The notes under the pieces are model-generated. The model had not been told where the DNA came from, ran no database searches, and saw nothing but the letters and a program-made list of their open reading frames with translations. A DNA stretch of 11,970 nucleotides from Euryarchaeota archaeon UBA60 (lineage in GTDB: Archaea; Thermoplasmatota; Poseidoniia; Poseidoniales; Poseidoniaceae): positions 1-11,970 of the forward strand of contig DARQ01000121.1 in the NCBI GenBank assembly GCA_002503395.1, read 5' to 3'. The position numbers were made by a program, and so were the translations under genes. Shown here one piece after another: positions 5,960 to 11,970 of the stretch (position 1 is the first letter of the stretch; every line of letters begins with the position of its first letter).

Positions 5960-8329
5960 TCAGATAATTCCCCTGGTGGTAAGTCCGAGGATGCCGCTGA
6001 CCAACATCCACAAACCCATGGGAATCATCAAGAGGCCGAGGACGCGGGCGAATTCAGGTTGGCCATGCTTGCCGAAGGCGCGTGATATCGGCCCGCCCCA
6101 AGAAGCCACCAAACGAATCATCAAGACGATAAGACCGACACAGAATAACAATCCAAGTGCCCAGAATATAGAAATGAAGATACCCCACGTCCCACTTCTT
6201 GCAGTGGCTGAGATACCCTGGGGTATAAGCATCGGTAGAGTGAGCCAAGACAGCCATCCGACCCATAAGCCGATTTGAATATCGGTCGCGATATCCTCGG
6301 ATGAGCGCCAATCGACATATGATTGCGGCATTAATCTGCAGAATATCTTGTTGACTGCAGTAACTTCTAGACTCTTGCCCTTCCAGACGATGAAAACCGC
6401 CTGCTCAATCAACCATAAGGCCAAAACCAAATCTATCCAATACCACTTTTCTCCGGCACCGAAGGTCAAGGTCAATAATAGGATAGGGAGGTTGATGAGA
6501 ACGAATCCGAGAAGGCCGCCGGCAAATATCCCGCCCCATAGGCTGCCTGGGGGAAGGGCTTCTTCAGGCGCCTGCCATTCACGCCGCGGCAGGCCGATCA
6601 GCAGCAGTGCTCCAGCACACCACAGAACTGCGAAAATCGAAGTAATTGACTGCTGACCGCCCGATTCGATGCCTTCAACGGCAGTGATGATGCCCGACTG
6701 CGAAGCTGAACCGGCGCGCCACCAGGTCACGATATTGGCATTGTCGACAACCACTACGCCATCACTGACCCCGCAGGGTAATTGCCGGGCCACCCTGCCG
6801 CCAGATTCGTCGATCAATATCGGCCATGAGCCGTTGATATTCTCGGCATGGGATTCGACATCTATCATCAGCACTGATTGGCCGGTGGCCAACTGAATGA
6901 AAGCGACATCATCACCGAGCAGATCGATGGCTTTTTCAAATTCTTGTTTCTGGTCAATCGCATTTGGAGAGCCGGGCTGGAATACCCCGATGACCACAGC
7001 ATCTTTGCCCTCGAGCAATTGGCTTAGAGAGATACTGGTGCCATTGCTGTTATTATTGAATACCAGCAGAGAAAAATCACTTATCGGCGAATCGTCTCCC
7101 GCGTGAATATCATTGTCCAGGTCGGGCAACTGCATCTGCAGGGGAATCAACAGCAGGGCCATCACCAGAAATGCCCCAATCATCTGCGGGGGATAGAAAA
7201 TACCTTCCTTCAGGGCAAATCCAATCCAGCCGATTAGCAGGAGTAGTGAACTCAGTGACATCCACAGGGCAGCGGTGAAAATCGTCGTCTCCTCCTCTGG
7301 CACAATGAAGCGATAGCGCCCTATGAAGTGGCATTCCGACAGCGTGTTGCCGTCGATGGTCTGGATACAGAATTTAGCAAGGTGATGGCCGGGGGATAAG
7401 GACTTGGTCGAAACCCAGGTCCAAGCGGTGCGATTTCCCTCGACCTTGCGCTCCCCCATCGGCGAATCGAAGGACTCAATAGCCAAGTCGCGGTCATCGG
7501 TATCATATTCATCGGGTAGAACCGGACCGAAAATCATCAGTCCAACCTTGCTGATTTCTTCGCTCCCCCAAGGTGATATGGGCACCAACTCGATATGGGC
7601 GAATCCGAGGTCATCGACACTCGCCCTCGGGTCTGGGCGAACCAGGTCTCCCTTGATGACCAATCCACTCATCGAGCCGAAGGAACCCCAGTTCAGTTGT
7701 GCCTGTGTGCCCTCACAATTGTGCTCGACCGATATTTCCAGACTCAAGATCTCATGCTGGGCGAGAATGAATTCCACCTCCTGTTCTTCGATGGTCAGAT
7801 TATGCGGTGCAGCGGCATCATTGGTGCTCAATACCTCACTGTTTGAGATCCCCGACATTATCTCCTTGTCTTCGACTAAAAGCCGCATGTACAGGGTCGT
7901 CGCCTTACCGCTGGGATTCAGCAGGCTGGTCTGTTTGCAGTAGGTAATCACCGGAGAATTGAGGGTGAAATGGAAAAAAGCACTGATGTTCAAGGTGAGG
8001 TTGACGCTATCGGTAGCCGGCAGTGCCTCAGCGGTCATAACCATCACCGGAGAGCCACCGGTATAGGGAATCAACTCGGTGCCGGTCGGGGTCGATGAGG
8101 TCGGACGGACGCGGGTCAATGTCGCTTCATCAGCATTTACACCGTCCAGGAAAATCAAATTCTCATCGGGCATATCCCAGTGCATATCTCCTTCGGGATA
8201 TACTTCGGGCTCTTCCTGAGCCGCCGCGAGCGATGGTGAGAGTGCGACAAAGAGTGATGATGTGAACAATATCAGGGCGAGAAATAATCCCGAGCGATGC
8301 TTCAGCATCGCTGGCCCGCCCTCGCGCAT
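5960..8329 (-). CDS. Exported multi-pass membrane protein with cysteine-less thioredoxin-like domain
   Basis: This is a 789-residue protein I cannot assign to a named family. A signal peptide is clear (about 8-37, ending LAAAQEE). Residues 40-345 form a beta-rich extracytoplasmic region with several N-x-S/T sequons and cysteines at 131, 205, 321 and 333 that could form disulfides. Two membrane helices follow (about 349-373 and 381-400). A domain from about 412 to 545 then looks like redoxin/TlpA: a DFSL strand, a SLSQLLEGKDAVVIGVF start, and VVVVDNANIVTWWRAG at the end. The position expected for the CxxC motif reads FQPGSPNAI, with no cysteine. About six more helices close the protein (near 561-580, 597-622, 628-648, 684-705, 713-740, 760-783). 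By topology the thioredoxin-like domain lies outside the membrane. The ATG at 8329 has a TATA-like element 27 bases upstream, consistent with a leaderless message; ATG 8308 is the alternative. It lies 46 bases after the DUF92 gene. Confidence 0.75.
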   Translation of the reverse strand: MREGGPAMLKHRSGLFLALILFTSSLFVALSPSLAAAQEEPEVYPEGDMHWDMPDENLIFLDGVNADEATLTRVRPTSSTPTGTELIPYTGGSPVMVMTAEALPATDSVNLTLNISAFFHFTLNSPVITYCKQTSLLNPSGKATTLYMRLLVEDKEIMSGISNSEVLSTNDAAAPHNLTIEEQEVEFILAQHEILSLEISVEHNCEGTQAQLNWGSFGSMSGLVIKGDLVRPDPRASVDDLGFAHIELVPISPWGSEEISKVGLMIFGPVLPDEYDTDDRDLAIESFDSPMGERKVEGNRTAWTWVSTKSLSPGHHLAKFCIQTIDGNTLSECHFIGRYRFIVPEEETTIFTAALWMSLSSLLLLIGWIGFALKEGIFYPPQMIGAFLVMALLLIPLQMQLPDLDNDIHAGDDSPISDFSLLVFNNNSNGTSISLSQLLEGKDAVVIGVFQPGSPNAIDQKQEFEKAIDLLGDDVAFIQLATGQSVLMIDVESHAENINGSWPILIDESGGRVARQLPCGVSDGVVVVDNANIVTWWRAGSASQSGIITAVEGIESGGQQSITSIFAVLWCAGALLLIGLPRREWQAPEEALPPGSLWGGIFAGGLLGFVLINLPILLLTLTFGAGEKWYWIDLVLALWLIEQAVFIVWKGKSLEVTAVNKIFCRLMPQSYVDWRSSEDIATDIQIGLWVGWLSWLTLPMLIPQGISATARSGTWGIFISIFWALGLLFCVGLIVLMIRLVASWGGPISRAFGKHGQPEFARVLGLLMIPMGLWMLVSGILGLTTRGII

Positions 8330-8350
8330 GAGTGAGCGATGTTGGGCGTG

Positions 8351-8360
8351 GTTAAGTAAG
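8351..8360 (-). promoter_or_regulatory. Candidate TATA-like element for the 789-residue membrane protein gene
   Basis: On the minus strand this reads CTTACTTAAC, centred about 27 bases before the ATG at 8329, the spacing expected if transcription starts at the initiation codon (leaderless). It differs by one base from the element upstream of sucC at 3100-3091. It lies in the 46-base gap after the DUF92 gene, so the membrane protein may have its own promoter as well as any read-through. Confidence 0.4.
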
Positions 8361-8375
8361 GCATCGACGCATGGC

Positions 8376-9146
8376 TCAATACCAAGCGAGGTGGTTCAAT
8401 AGAAGATAGGTGAGTGCCATTCCGGCTGAAATCGCCGCCGCATTCACCGTGCCCTTGGTCATCAAACCTCGATTCTCCAACAGCGCCCCGAGAAGGCTGT
8501 CTATCTGGCAACCGATCCAGCCAATGATGGTGATGACCCCAGCCAGTTGCAGGCCGATTACAAAGCCGCCTCCACCGGGTATCCAGCCGACCAATAATGC
8601 AGCTGCGGCAATCAGAGCACTACCTGCCAGCGCCGCTAACTGGCCGTTGGGGGAGAAGCCGCCGTTTACTCCGGCTTCACATTCGGACAGCGTGGTAATC
8701 ATTCTGACGCGCTCGTCCAAACAACCGAATTCACTCGCCCAAGTGTCGGCGGCGGCGACCGAAACCCCTGCTGCCAACACCCAGAATAAATTCGACCAAT
8801 CTTCAACATAAAATGCGTAAACCGCGACCAGAGCGGGCAGGCCACCATTGGCCAGAACATTTTCCCAACCCCTCGAGCCATCGTGTGATTCACAGAATCC
8901 CTTGGCAGATTTTTCATCCCAGCGCCATTTTGTCGCCTTGTGCGAAGATGCGAGAAAGAGCATCAGGATGACCAACCACGACCAATGTCCGAGTACGCCG
9001 ACAACCAAGCCGATGATGGCCGCGGCAATCCGGCCGAAATTATCGAGGATGTTTCCAACGCGGCTGGCCAACAGCAACAATGCGACCAAGGAGATAGTGA
9101 CGACAAGATTAGTCGTTTCGAGCCCCCCGACCTGCGCAAAGACCAT
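8376..9146 (-). CDS. DUF92 family integral membrane protein (VTE5/VTE6-like)
   Basis: This 256-residue polytopic membrane protein fits the DUF92 (TIGR00297) family. The signatures are SRGWENVLANGGLPA (91-105), AAADTWASEFG (131-141), GVNGGFSPNG (159-168) and IDSLLGALLEN (215-225), in the usual order. Hydrophobic segments can be drawn near 12-30, 38-67, 103-133, 168-190, 197-215 and 233-251. Plant relatives VTE5 and VTE6 are prenyl-alcohol or prenyl-phosphate kinases, so a role in polyprenyl phosphate metabolism is a reasonable guess, but archaeal members lack a proven activity as far as I know. The frame extends to a TTG at 9158; ATG 9146 is preferred because an AT-rich element (9173-9190) lies at promoter distance and this ATG is only a few bases from the predicted start site. 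It follows the PrsW-like gene by 58 bases on the same strand, forming a run of three membrane protein genes. Confidence 0.85.
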   Translation of the reverse strand: MVFAQVGGLETTNLVVTISLVALLLLASRVGNILDNFGRIAAAIIGLVVGVLGHWSWLVILMLFLASSHKATKWRWDEKSAKGFCESHDGSRGWENVLANGGLPALVAVYAFYVEDWSNLFWVLAAGVSVAAADTWASEFGCLDERVRMITTLSECEAGVNGGFSPNGQLAALAGSALIAAAALLVGWIPGGGGFVIGLQLAGVITIIGWIGCQIDSLLGALLENRGLMTKGTVNAAAISAGMALTYLLLNHLAWY

Positions 9147-9172
9147 TTCCACCAGCAATTCGGTTAGGCGCT

Positions 9173-9190
9173 CATTATTTCAAGTATTTC
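9173..9190 (-). promoter_or_regulatory. AT-rich promoter candidate for the DUF92 gene
   Basis: In the 58-base gap after the PrsW-like gene, the minus strand reads GAAATACTTGAAATAATG. Its centre is about 27-40 bases before the chosen ATG at 9146, within the range of an archaeal TATA/BRE region. It is the only AT-rich patch in the gap. The exact box cannot be fixed by eye. Confidence 0.3.
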
Positions 9191-9204
9191 GCACTGAATA
9201 TGCT

Positions 9205-10824
9205 CTAATCAGCAGTTGTCGGGCCTGGAACCGTCGCTACGGTGCGAATAATGTTGATTCCAATGAACAGAATCGCAGTCACCAAGAATGCCGTCCAACC
9301 GAGGGAAATCAGTATCATGCCGACTACGCTCAAACCCATCATTTCAGCGATATATAGTGATAAAAACGAGGTACCATTCCAGAAGGCATGGCCTAGCATC
9401 GCCAATAGGAGTCCACTCGAGACGGTTTGTGGAAGTGGAAATCCACGGCCGGCGAAAATCTCACGCTGATTATTACCATACAGGGTAATTCGACTTGAAC
9501 TGGCAATTGCCACCCCCCCACCGGCCACGGCAACCCCAGAATCACTCTCAACCGTATCGCTGGCCAAGGATTCAATGCCGCCTTGATTTCCACCAACCGA
9601 GTCGACCTGCATACCGGTATCTTTGTCGATCAATGACCAGGTAGGCTGGTTTGCCGAATCGACTTCGTCGCTCTCGCCCAACGCTCCTCTGACGCTATCG
9701 GCCAGTGATTTGTTGCGACTCAGCGCCCAGCCGATGGTGAGTCCGGTGATTCCGGTCCATACGGCATGCCCGGGAATCGAGCCGAGACCGCGTATGAATG
9801 AGGTGAAAGCGAAACCGACCAGACCACCACCGACAAAACCTCCAGCCACATACATCAGATTCTCGACGATTGCAAAACCTAGGCCGACGGTGAAACCTAC
9901 TTGGAAACCACGCCTTGGTGAATCTATATAACGAGCCATTAGGACTACAGCACCGGCTTTGCACAACTCTTCACCGACCGGCGCTGAGACCGATAGGCTG
10001 AGGAAAGTCGCGAGGTTATTACCGTCGTCAATCCCCATTGTCGACCAATCGCCGATAATGCCCAAAGAGGCCAATAATATTGGGAATAGAATGCTATTGA
10101 TACAGATTGCCGGGATTGTCGATAGCATTCCCGCGGTCAGCACCGCTTCAGCTTCATGACCGCGGGTCGGCAAGCCCAGACGCTTCGAACTGAATGACCA
10201 CCAGGCAAAAACCGGAATCGAGAAACCGAGCAGCATCAAAGGTATGGCCAGTAGTATCACCACCACAAAATTGAGGGCCAGAAGCGTCGAACTATCCGAG
10301 GTATCGGCAGCCACCGTGGTGATTATCAGGGTGATGGCGATGACCATGGTTACGGAGAATACTTGCCAGAGATTCTTCGGGGCGGGAATATCAAAGGCAC
10401 CGGAATCGCGCACTATATGGCGTCTTACAACAGTCGTGATTGGAGTTTGTAGCGTCCGCTGACCTGATAGAGCGTGCATGGTGGCACCGACATTGGCTGG
10501 TGTTGCCAGCACCACTTCGACCAATTTCGGCCGCTTCATCCAGATGAATAGTCCAATCAGCGGGAATCCACATACCATTCCCACCATCGCCAAAGTAGAA
10601 TTTTTCAGGGCGATTCCAATCGGAATCATCACCACAGTCTGGGCGATGAAGGCGGTGACAATCGACAGCGCACTCATGCGCATGATGATCTTCCACGGCG
10701 AACTGTATTTCGCCAACAACAGATTCTTCGGTGCCGGGGTTGGCGTAATCGGCTCGATTATCATTCGCTGGACCTGGGCTTGGCCGCCATAGGGCTGAAT
10801 CCATCCGACTCCGGGTGTCTGCAC
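9205..10824 (-). CDS. PrsW-family intramembrane glutamic/metallo-type protease with long hydrophilic insert
   Basis: This 539-residue polytopic protein carries all four PrsW-family motifs: EELCK (285-289, the EExxK motif), FAIVEN (317-322), HAVWT (353-357) and HAFWN (479-483). PrsW of Bacillus subtilis cleaves the anti-sigma factor RsiW in the membrane; the substrate here is unknown. Before the core lie a polar N-terminus rich in Gln, Pro and Gly (1-45), two hydrophobic segments (about 50-72 and 78-95), a soluble stretch (98-150) and further helices (155-172, 182-209). The third and fourth motifs are separated by about 120 residues, of which 372-465 are hydrophilic and Ser/Gly/Asp-rich; PrsW proteins usually have a much shorter link. 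The start given is GTG at 10824. ATG 10764 is a downstream option, and a single-base change in a G7 run just upstream would give an ATG start at 10852. The gene leads the membrane cluster. Confidence 0.85.
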   Translation of the reverse strand: MQTPGVGWIQPYGGQAQVQRMIIEPITPTPAPKNLLLAKYSSPWKIIMRMSALSIVTAFIAQTVVMIPIGIALKNSTLAMVGMVCGFPLIGLFIWMKRPKLVEVVLATPANVGATMHALSGQRTLQTPITTVVRRHIVRDSGAFDIPAPKNLWQVFSVTMVIAITLIITTVAADTSDSSTLLALNFVVVILLAIPLMLLGFSIPVFAWWSFSSKRLGLPTRGHEAEAVLTAGMLSTIPAICINSILFPILLASLGIIGDWSTMGIDDGNNLATFLSLSVSAPVGEELCKAGAVVLMARYIDSPRRGFQVGFTVGLGFAIVENLMYVAGGFVGGGLVGFAFTSFIRGLGSIPGHAVWTGITGLTIGWALSRNKSLADSVRGALGESDEVDSANQPTWSLIDKDTGMQVDSVGGNQGGIESLASDTVESDSGVAVAGGGVAIASSSRITLYGNNQREIFAGRGFPLPQTVSSGLLLAMLGHAFWNGTSFLSLYIAEMMGLSVVGMILISLGWTAFLVTAILFIGINIIRTVATVPGPTTAD

Positions 10825-11027
10825 GGAGTGCTCTAGGGGGTCACCCCCCCATCAACCTCCCTAAGGCCATGGTGAGGGCGACATTACATCAGTAAGCAGT
10901 ACTCATGTCGCCGGGTTCAGCCGGCTCAGCCGGCTCAGGCGGTCTGCTCGGCCTTTGGATGAGAGGTTGGCCTGGGGTGAAATCCGAAAGTCGCAGCGAA
11001 TCATAGTGGTTATAGAAAGAAGGTCCC

Positions 11028-11091
11028 GCTCAGTTCGCCCGTCATTCGCCATAGCGGCGCTCAAAGGGGTTCATCATTGCGGGAACTGAGC
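11028..11091. repeat. 9-base inverted repeat with internal hairpin
   Basis: GCTCAGTTC at 11028-11036 is the exact reverse complement of GAACTGAGC at 11083-11091. The stem can extend inward with single-base bulges (11038-11039 with 11081-11082, and 11041 with 11080). Inside, CGCC at 11047-11050 pairs with GGCG at 11056-11059 around a five-base loop. A TATA-like sequence lies just to the left. The structure could belong to a small RNA or a leader; it has no oligo-T tail directly after it on either strand. Confidence 0.35.
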
Positions 11092-11124
11092 CAATCGCCC
11101 ACAGCCAATAAAATGACTGGTAGC

Positions 11125-11130
11125 AAAAAA
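11125..11130 (-). terminator. Oligo-T termination signal after the glutamate synthase gene
   Basis: Six consecutive T residues on the minus strand begin seven bases after the TGA stop of the glutamate synthase gene (11137-11139). Archaeal RNA polymerase commonly terminates on such U-tracts without a hairpin. This is the strongest T run found just downstream of any gene in the window and suggests the glutamate synthase transcript ends before the PrsW-like gene. Confidence 0.5.
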
Positions 11131-11136
11131 TCGGCT

Positions 11137-11970
11137 TCATTCGTGTTTCCCAGCCCATGCGGTTTCGACCGACAGCGCCTTATTCTTCAGTGGAATTATC
11201 TTACGATAGACTTCAGCAGGTGCTCTCAGTTCACCATCTACCGTCAATAGACGAGCCAATGGGATACCGAAGTGGTGTTGATTCTCGACCAACATGTCTT
11301 CGACCAAAACCCAATCCTCTTCGGCCAGGTCGACAAACTCCCCCCCGTTCAATTGACTGGATGAGAGTCTGCGGTAAGGGTCGCGAACGTAAATCGCCCC
11401 ACCACTGGAGAGGCTGAACAGGTTCCCCCCCGGATACGGGGTCTCGAGTTCGGTGATTTCCCCTTTGGCTGAAAACTCGATTCCGTTGATGATGACAAAG
11501 CCGCCCGGGTTCTCCTTATCCAACGGGTCGCCAGCCATGAAAGACTCAGCCAGATAATCCAGAGCGGTGCCATTGACCACCAGTTTCGGCCCTCCGACGC
11601 TGTTGATCATCGGCCTGCCAGCGGCATTTCCGAGGATGAAAAGTCGCCCGCCCTTGGCCCCATAACCGTAGCACTGGCCGACATCACCGTGTACTACGGT
11701 GGTGCCGCGCTTGTGGATCTGGCCAATCTGGTCCTGACCATTACCGTGCATGTGAATGGTCATGCCATCATTGCCGCTGGCCAGATAATCTCCAGCGCTC
11801 TGGTAGACGTCGATGCTGACATCACCAGTGTCTTGACCAAGGCCATTGCCGATGAAGCGATGACCTCGACAGTTGATGATGTGGAAATGTCGCCAGCCCC
11901 CACGGTGCAGAGCTACCAATTCTCGGGCCAGAGACTCGCTCCCTTCGATTGGATATGGGCGGGCATCGAC
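11137..11970 (-). CDS. gltB: Glutamate synthase, GXGXG (alpha subunit C-terminal) domain, partial (N-terminus outside window)
   Basis: The frame is open to the right edge of the window, so the 277 residues seen are the C-terminal part; the TTG at 11919 is an internal leucine and not a start. The visible part is the GXGXG right-handed beta-helix module of glutamate synthase (COG0070), which in the full enzyme supports ammonia transfer from glutamine to 2-oxoglutarate. Recognisable stretches in order are DARPYPIEGSESLAREL, GHRFIGNGLG, VSIDVYQSAGDYLASG, HGNGQDQIGQI, VHGDVGQCYGYGAKGG, LGNAAGRPMINSVG, NGTALDYLAESFMAGDP, ETPYPGGNLFSLSSGGAIYVRDP, QLNGGEFVDL and the tail FGIPLARLLTVDGELR. In many archaea this module is a separate gene or is joined to a glutamine amidotransferase domain; which applies here cannot be seen. 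The start and the electron-donor partner lie beyond the edge. Confidence 0.9.
   Translation of the reverse strand, partial: VDARPYPIEGSESLARELVALHRGGWRHFHIINCRGHRFIGNGLGQDTGDVSIDVYQSAGDYLASGNDGMTIHMHGNGQDQIGQIHKRGTTVVHGDVGQCYGYGAKGGRLFILGNAAGRPMINSVGGPKLVVNGTALDYLAESFMAGDPLDKENPGGFVIINGIEFSAKGEITELETPYPGGNLFSLSSGGAIYVRDPYRRLSSSQLNGGEFVDLAEEDWVLVEDMLVENQHHFGIPLARLLTVDGELRAPAEVYRKIIPLKNKALSVETAWAGKHE

Larger units (their letters stand above)
10825..11136. other. 312-base intergenic region with short repeat, inverted repeat and TATA-like sequence; no recognised gene
   Basis: This is the largest gap in the window. It holds, from left to right: a GGGGGTCACCCCC dyad (about 10836-10848) next to the PrsW start; a tandem nonamer TCAGCCGGC at 10917-10934 with a diverged third copy to 10943; a plus-strand ATG frame of 33 codons (10905-11006) that begins in the repeat; a TATA-like TTATAGAAA (11010-11018); and a perfect 9-base inverted repeat (11028-11036 with 11083-11091) enclosing a small GC hairpin (11047-11059). 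I looked for a tRNA, the SRP RNA M-domain motif and RNase P core sequences on both strands and found none. It probably carries the promoter of the PrsW-like gene. Confidence 0.5.

Noticed and set aside
7404..7943. Plus-strand open frame of 179 codons opposite the 789-residue membrane protein
   Set aside because: The Ser/Arg-rich translation lacks any motif, while the opposite strand has a coherent signal peptide, domain and helix pattern.
8848..9357. Plus-strand open frame of 169 codons opposite the DUF92 and PrsW-like genes
   Set aside because: It spans the antisense of two motif-rich genes and their intergenic gap, and has no domain signature.
10905..11000. GC-rich repeat region considered as SRP RNA, RNase P RNA or a riboswitch
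   Set aside because: None of the core motifs of these RNAs could be found on either strand; the GC richness is explained by the tandem nonamer.
11137..11919. Glutamate synthase module read as a complete 260-residue gene starting at 11919
   Set aside because: The codon there is TTG and the frame continues upstream to the window edge with the conserved DARPYP-EG-ESLARELV segment, so the gene is truncated by the window.

Overview
The window looks like chromosomal DNA from an archaeon, most likely an uncultivated marine euryarchaeon of the Marine Group II (Poseidoniales) kind. The case rests on a short archaeal-type triosephosphate isomerase, a glutamate synthase GXGXG module in archaeal style, AT-rich TATA-like elements about 27 bases upstream of some start codons, and oligo-T rather than hairpin termination. 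The taxon is an inference from gene content; no rRNA or tRNA gene was found. Gene density is high and most intergenic gaps are under 130 bases.

Layout, left to right. The window opens with the 3' end of a plus-strand gene encoding a Gly/Pro-rich, collagen-like tail (1-154). Converging on it is a minus-strand block, transcribed sucC > sucD > LysE-type exporter (3032 down to 222). SucC and SucD form succinyl-CoA synthetase, with stop and start codons overlapping. Divergent from sucC, a plus-strand pair encodes a sugar-phosphate nucleotidyltransferase (3138-4151) and triosephosphate isomerase (4282-4947).

The second half (4930-11970) is entirely minus strand. Read in transcription order it holds: the C-terminal GXGXG domain of glutamate synthase (cut by the right edge), a 312-base gap with a few weak sequence features, a PrsW-family membrane protease with a long insert, a DUF92 membrane protein, a 789-residue exported multi-pass protein containing a thioredoxin-like domain without its catalytic cysteines, and a PD-(D/E)XK-type protein that keeps a Cas4/AddB-like four-cysteine arrangement but appears to have lost the nuclease acidic/lysine residues. 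The last gene overlaps tpiA tail to tail by 18 bases.

Functionally the left half is central metabolism: TCA cycle, glycolysis/gluconeogenesis and sugar nucleotide supply, plus amino-acid export. The right half is an envelope-centred cluster of three consecutive polytopic membrane proteins next to nitrogen assimilation. No mobile element, CRISPR array or classical defence island is visible. The least conventional parts are the two domains with degenerate active sites and a G7 run that may hide the true start of the PrsW gene.
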